59,610 bases of DNA from Actinoplanes palleronii. GTDB lineage: Bacteria; Actinomycetota; Actinomycetes; Mycobacteriales; Micromonosporaceae. The stretch covers positions 1 through 59,610 of the forward strand of contig NZ_BOMS01000158.1 of NCBI RefSeq assembly GCF_016862315.1, written 5' to 3'. Made by a program: the position numbers and the translations under genes. Below, one piece after another: positions 59,531 through 59,610 of the stretch; within the stretch, counting starts at the first letter, position 1, and the number at the start of each line of letters is the position of its first letter. A model generated the notes under the pieces. It did not search any database, was not told the origin of the DNA, and saw only the letters and a program-made list of their open reading frames with translations.

Positions 59531-59610
59531 CGGCTGGCGTTCAGGGCTGCCTCCAGACCGCCGACACAACCCTCACCACCAGCCGACCTGTCACGGCTGG
59601 CACTCAGGAC
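59531..59610. repeat. Type 1 hairpin and start of another at the window edge
   Basis: One degenerate copy at 59531-59585 (CGGCTGGCGTTCAGGGCTGC... ACCACCAGCCG) and a second beginning CGGCTGGCACTCAGGAC at 59594, cut by the end of the window. Confidence 0.75.

Overview
The window is very GC-rich DNA from an actinomycete. Gene families such as the SigB/SigF-type stress sigma factor with partner-switching proteins, a SigE-family ECF factor, GGDEF/EAL proteins, a YtxH-like stress protein and secreted pectate lyase and M4 protease fit a filamentous soil actinobacterium, perhaps Micromonosporaceae (Actinoplanes-like). That placement is inference. No rRNA, tRNA, CRISPR, phage or transposase gene was seen.

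Layout. 1-3570: truncated PepSY membrane protein, TetR regulator and AlkB alkane hydroxylase. 3518-7141 (minus): STAS antagonist, anti-sigma kinase, stress sigma factor, and a TPR-like GGDEF protein. 7194-11245: DUF1963 protein, an F420/NADP-type reductase with a luciferase-like oxidoreductase under a divergent MarR regulator with two tandem operators, and a flippase-like membrane protein. 11439-18642: chemoreceptor, YtxH-like protein, small ATPase, KtrA/KtrB potassium uptake, GGDEF-EAL protein. 18866-23147: SigE-family sigma with a coupled membrane protein, then a LolA/RseB-like protein with an ABC exporter. 23475-29251: lipase, WYL regulator and hydrolase, NudK-like Nudix, DeoR regulator, a two-repeat small protein and Dps. 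29513-35717: pectate lyase, CDF transporter, peptide deformylase, DUF3558-like lipoprotein, DUF309, universal stress protein, flavin reductase. 35698-42257: FrcBCAK-like sugar ABC operon with an epimerase and kinase, opposite a ROK regulator and nucleoside hydrolase.

42501-56939 looks like a specialised-metabolism region, interrupted by a secreted M4 protease. It holds an acyl-adenylating enzyme and a FOXRED2-like flavoprotein (coupled), a divergent MIO ammonia-lyase with a tyrosine-type His-Leu selectivity pair, a UbiH-like monooxygenase, and a tightly coupled operon of a second FOXRED2-like flavoprotein, an FMN hydroxyacid oxidase, a cytochrome P450 and a cation/proton antiporter. 57003-59502 is a two-component system. 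Between its regulator and kinase lies a 110-residue ORF built from pentapeptide repeats, joined to both neighbours by GTGA overlaps.

Two families of dispersed intergenic repeats run through the window. Type 1 is a ~55-bp hairpin with a CGGCTGG...CCAGCCG outline; there are about 14 copies, some in tandem, one inside a coding sequence. Type 2 is a ~75-bp arm ending in TATTCGTAC. Type 2 arms flank type 1 hairpins in fixed orientation, and at 42256-42511 two arms and a central hairpin form one large palindrome. Candidate SigB-type promoters (GTTT-N15/16-GGGCA) precede the YtxH-like protein, the small repeat protein and Dps, suggesting they answer to the stress sigma factor encoded here.
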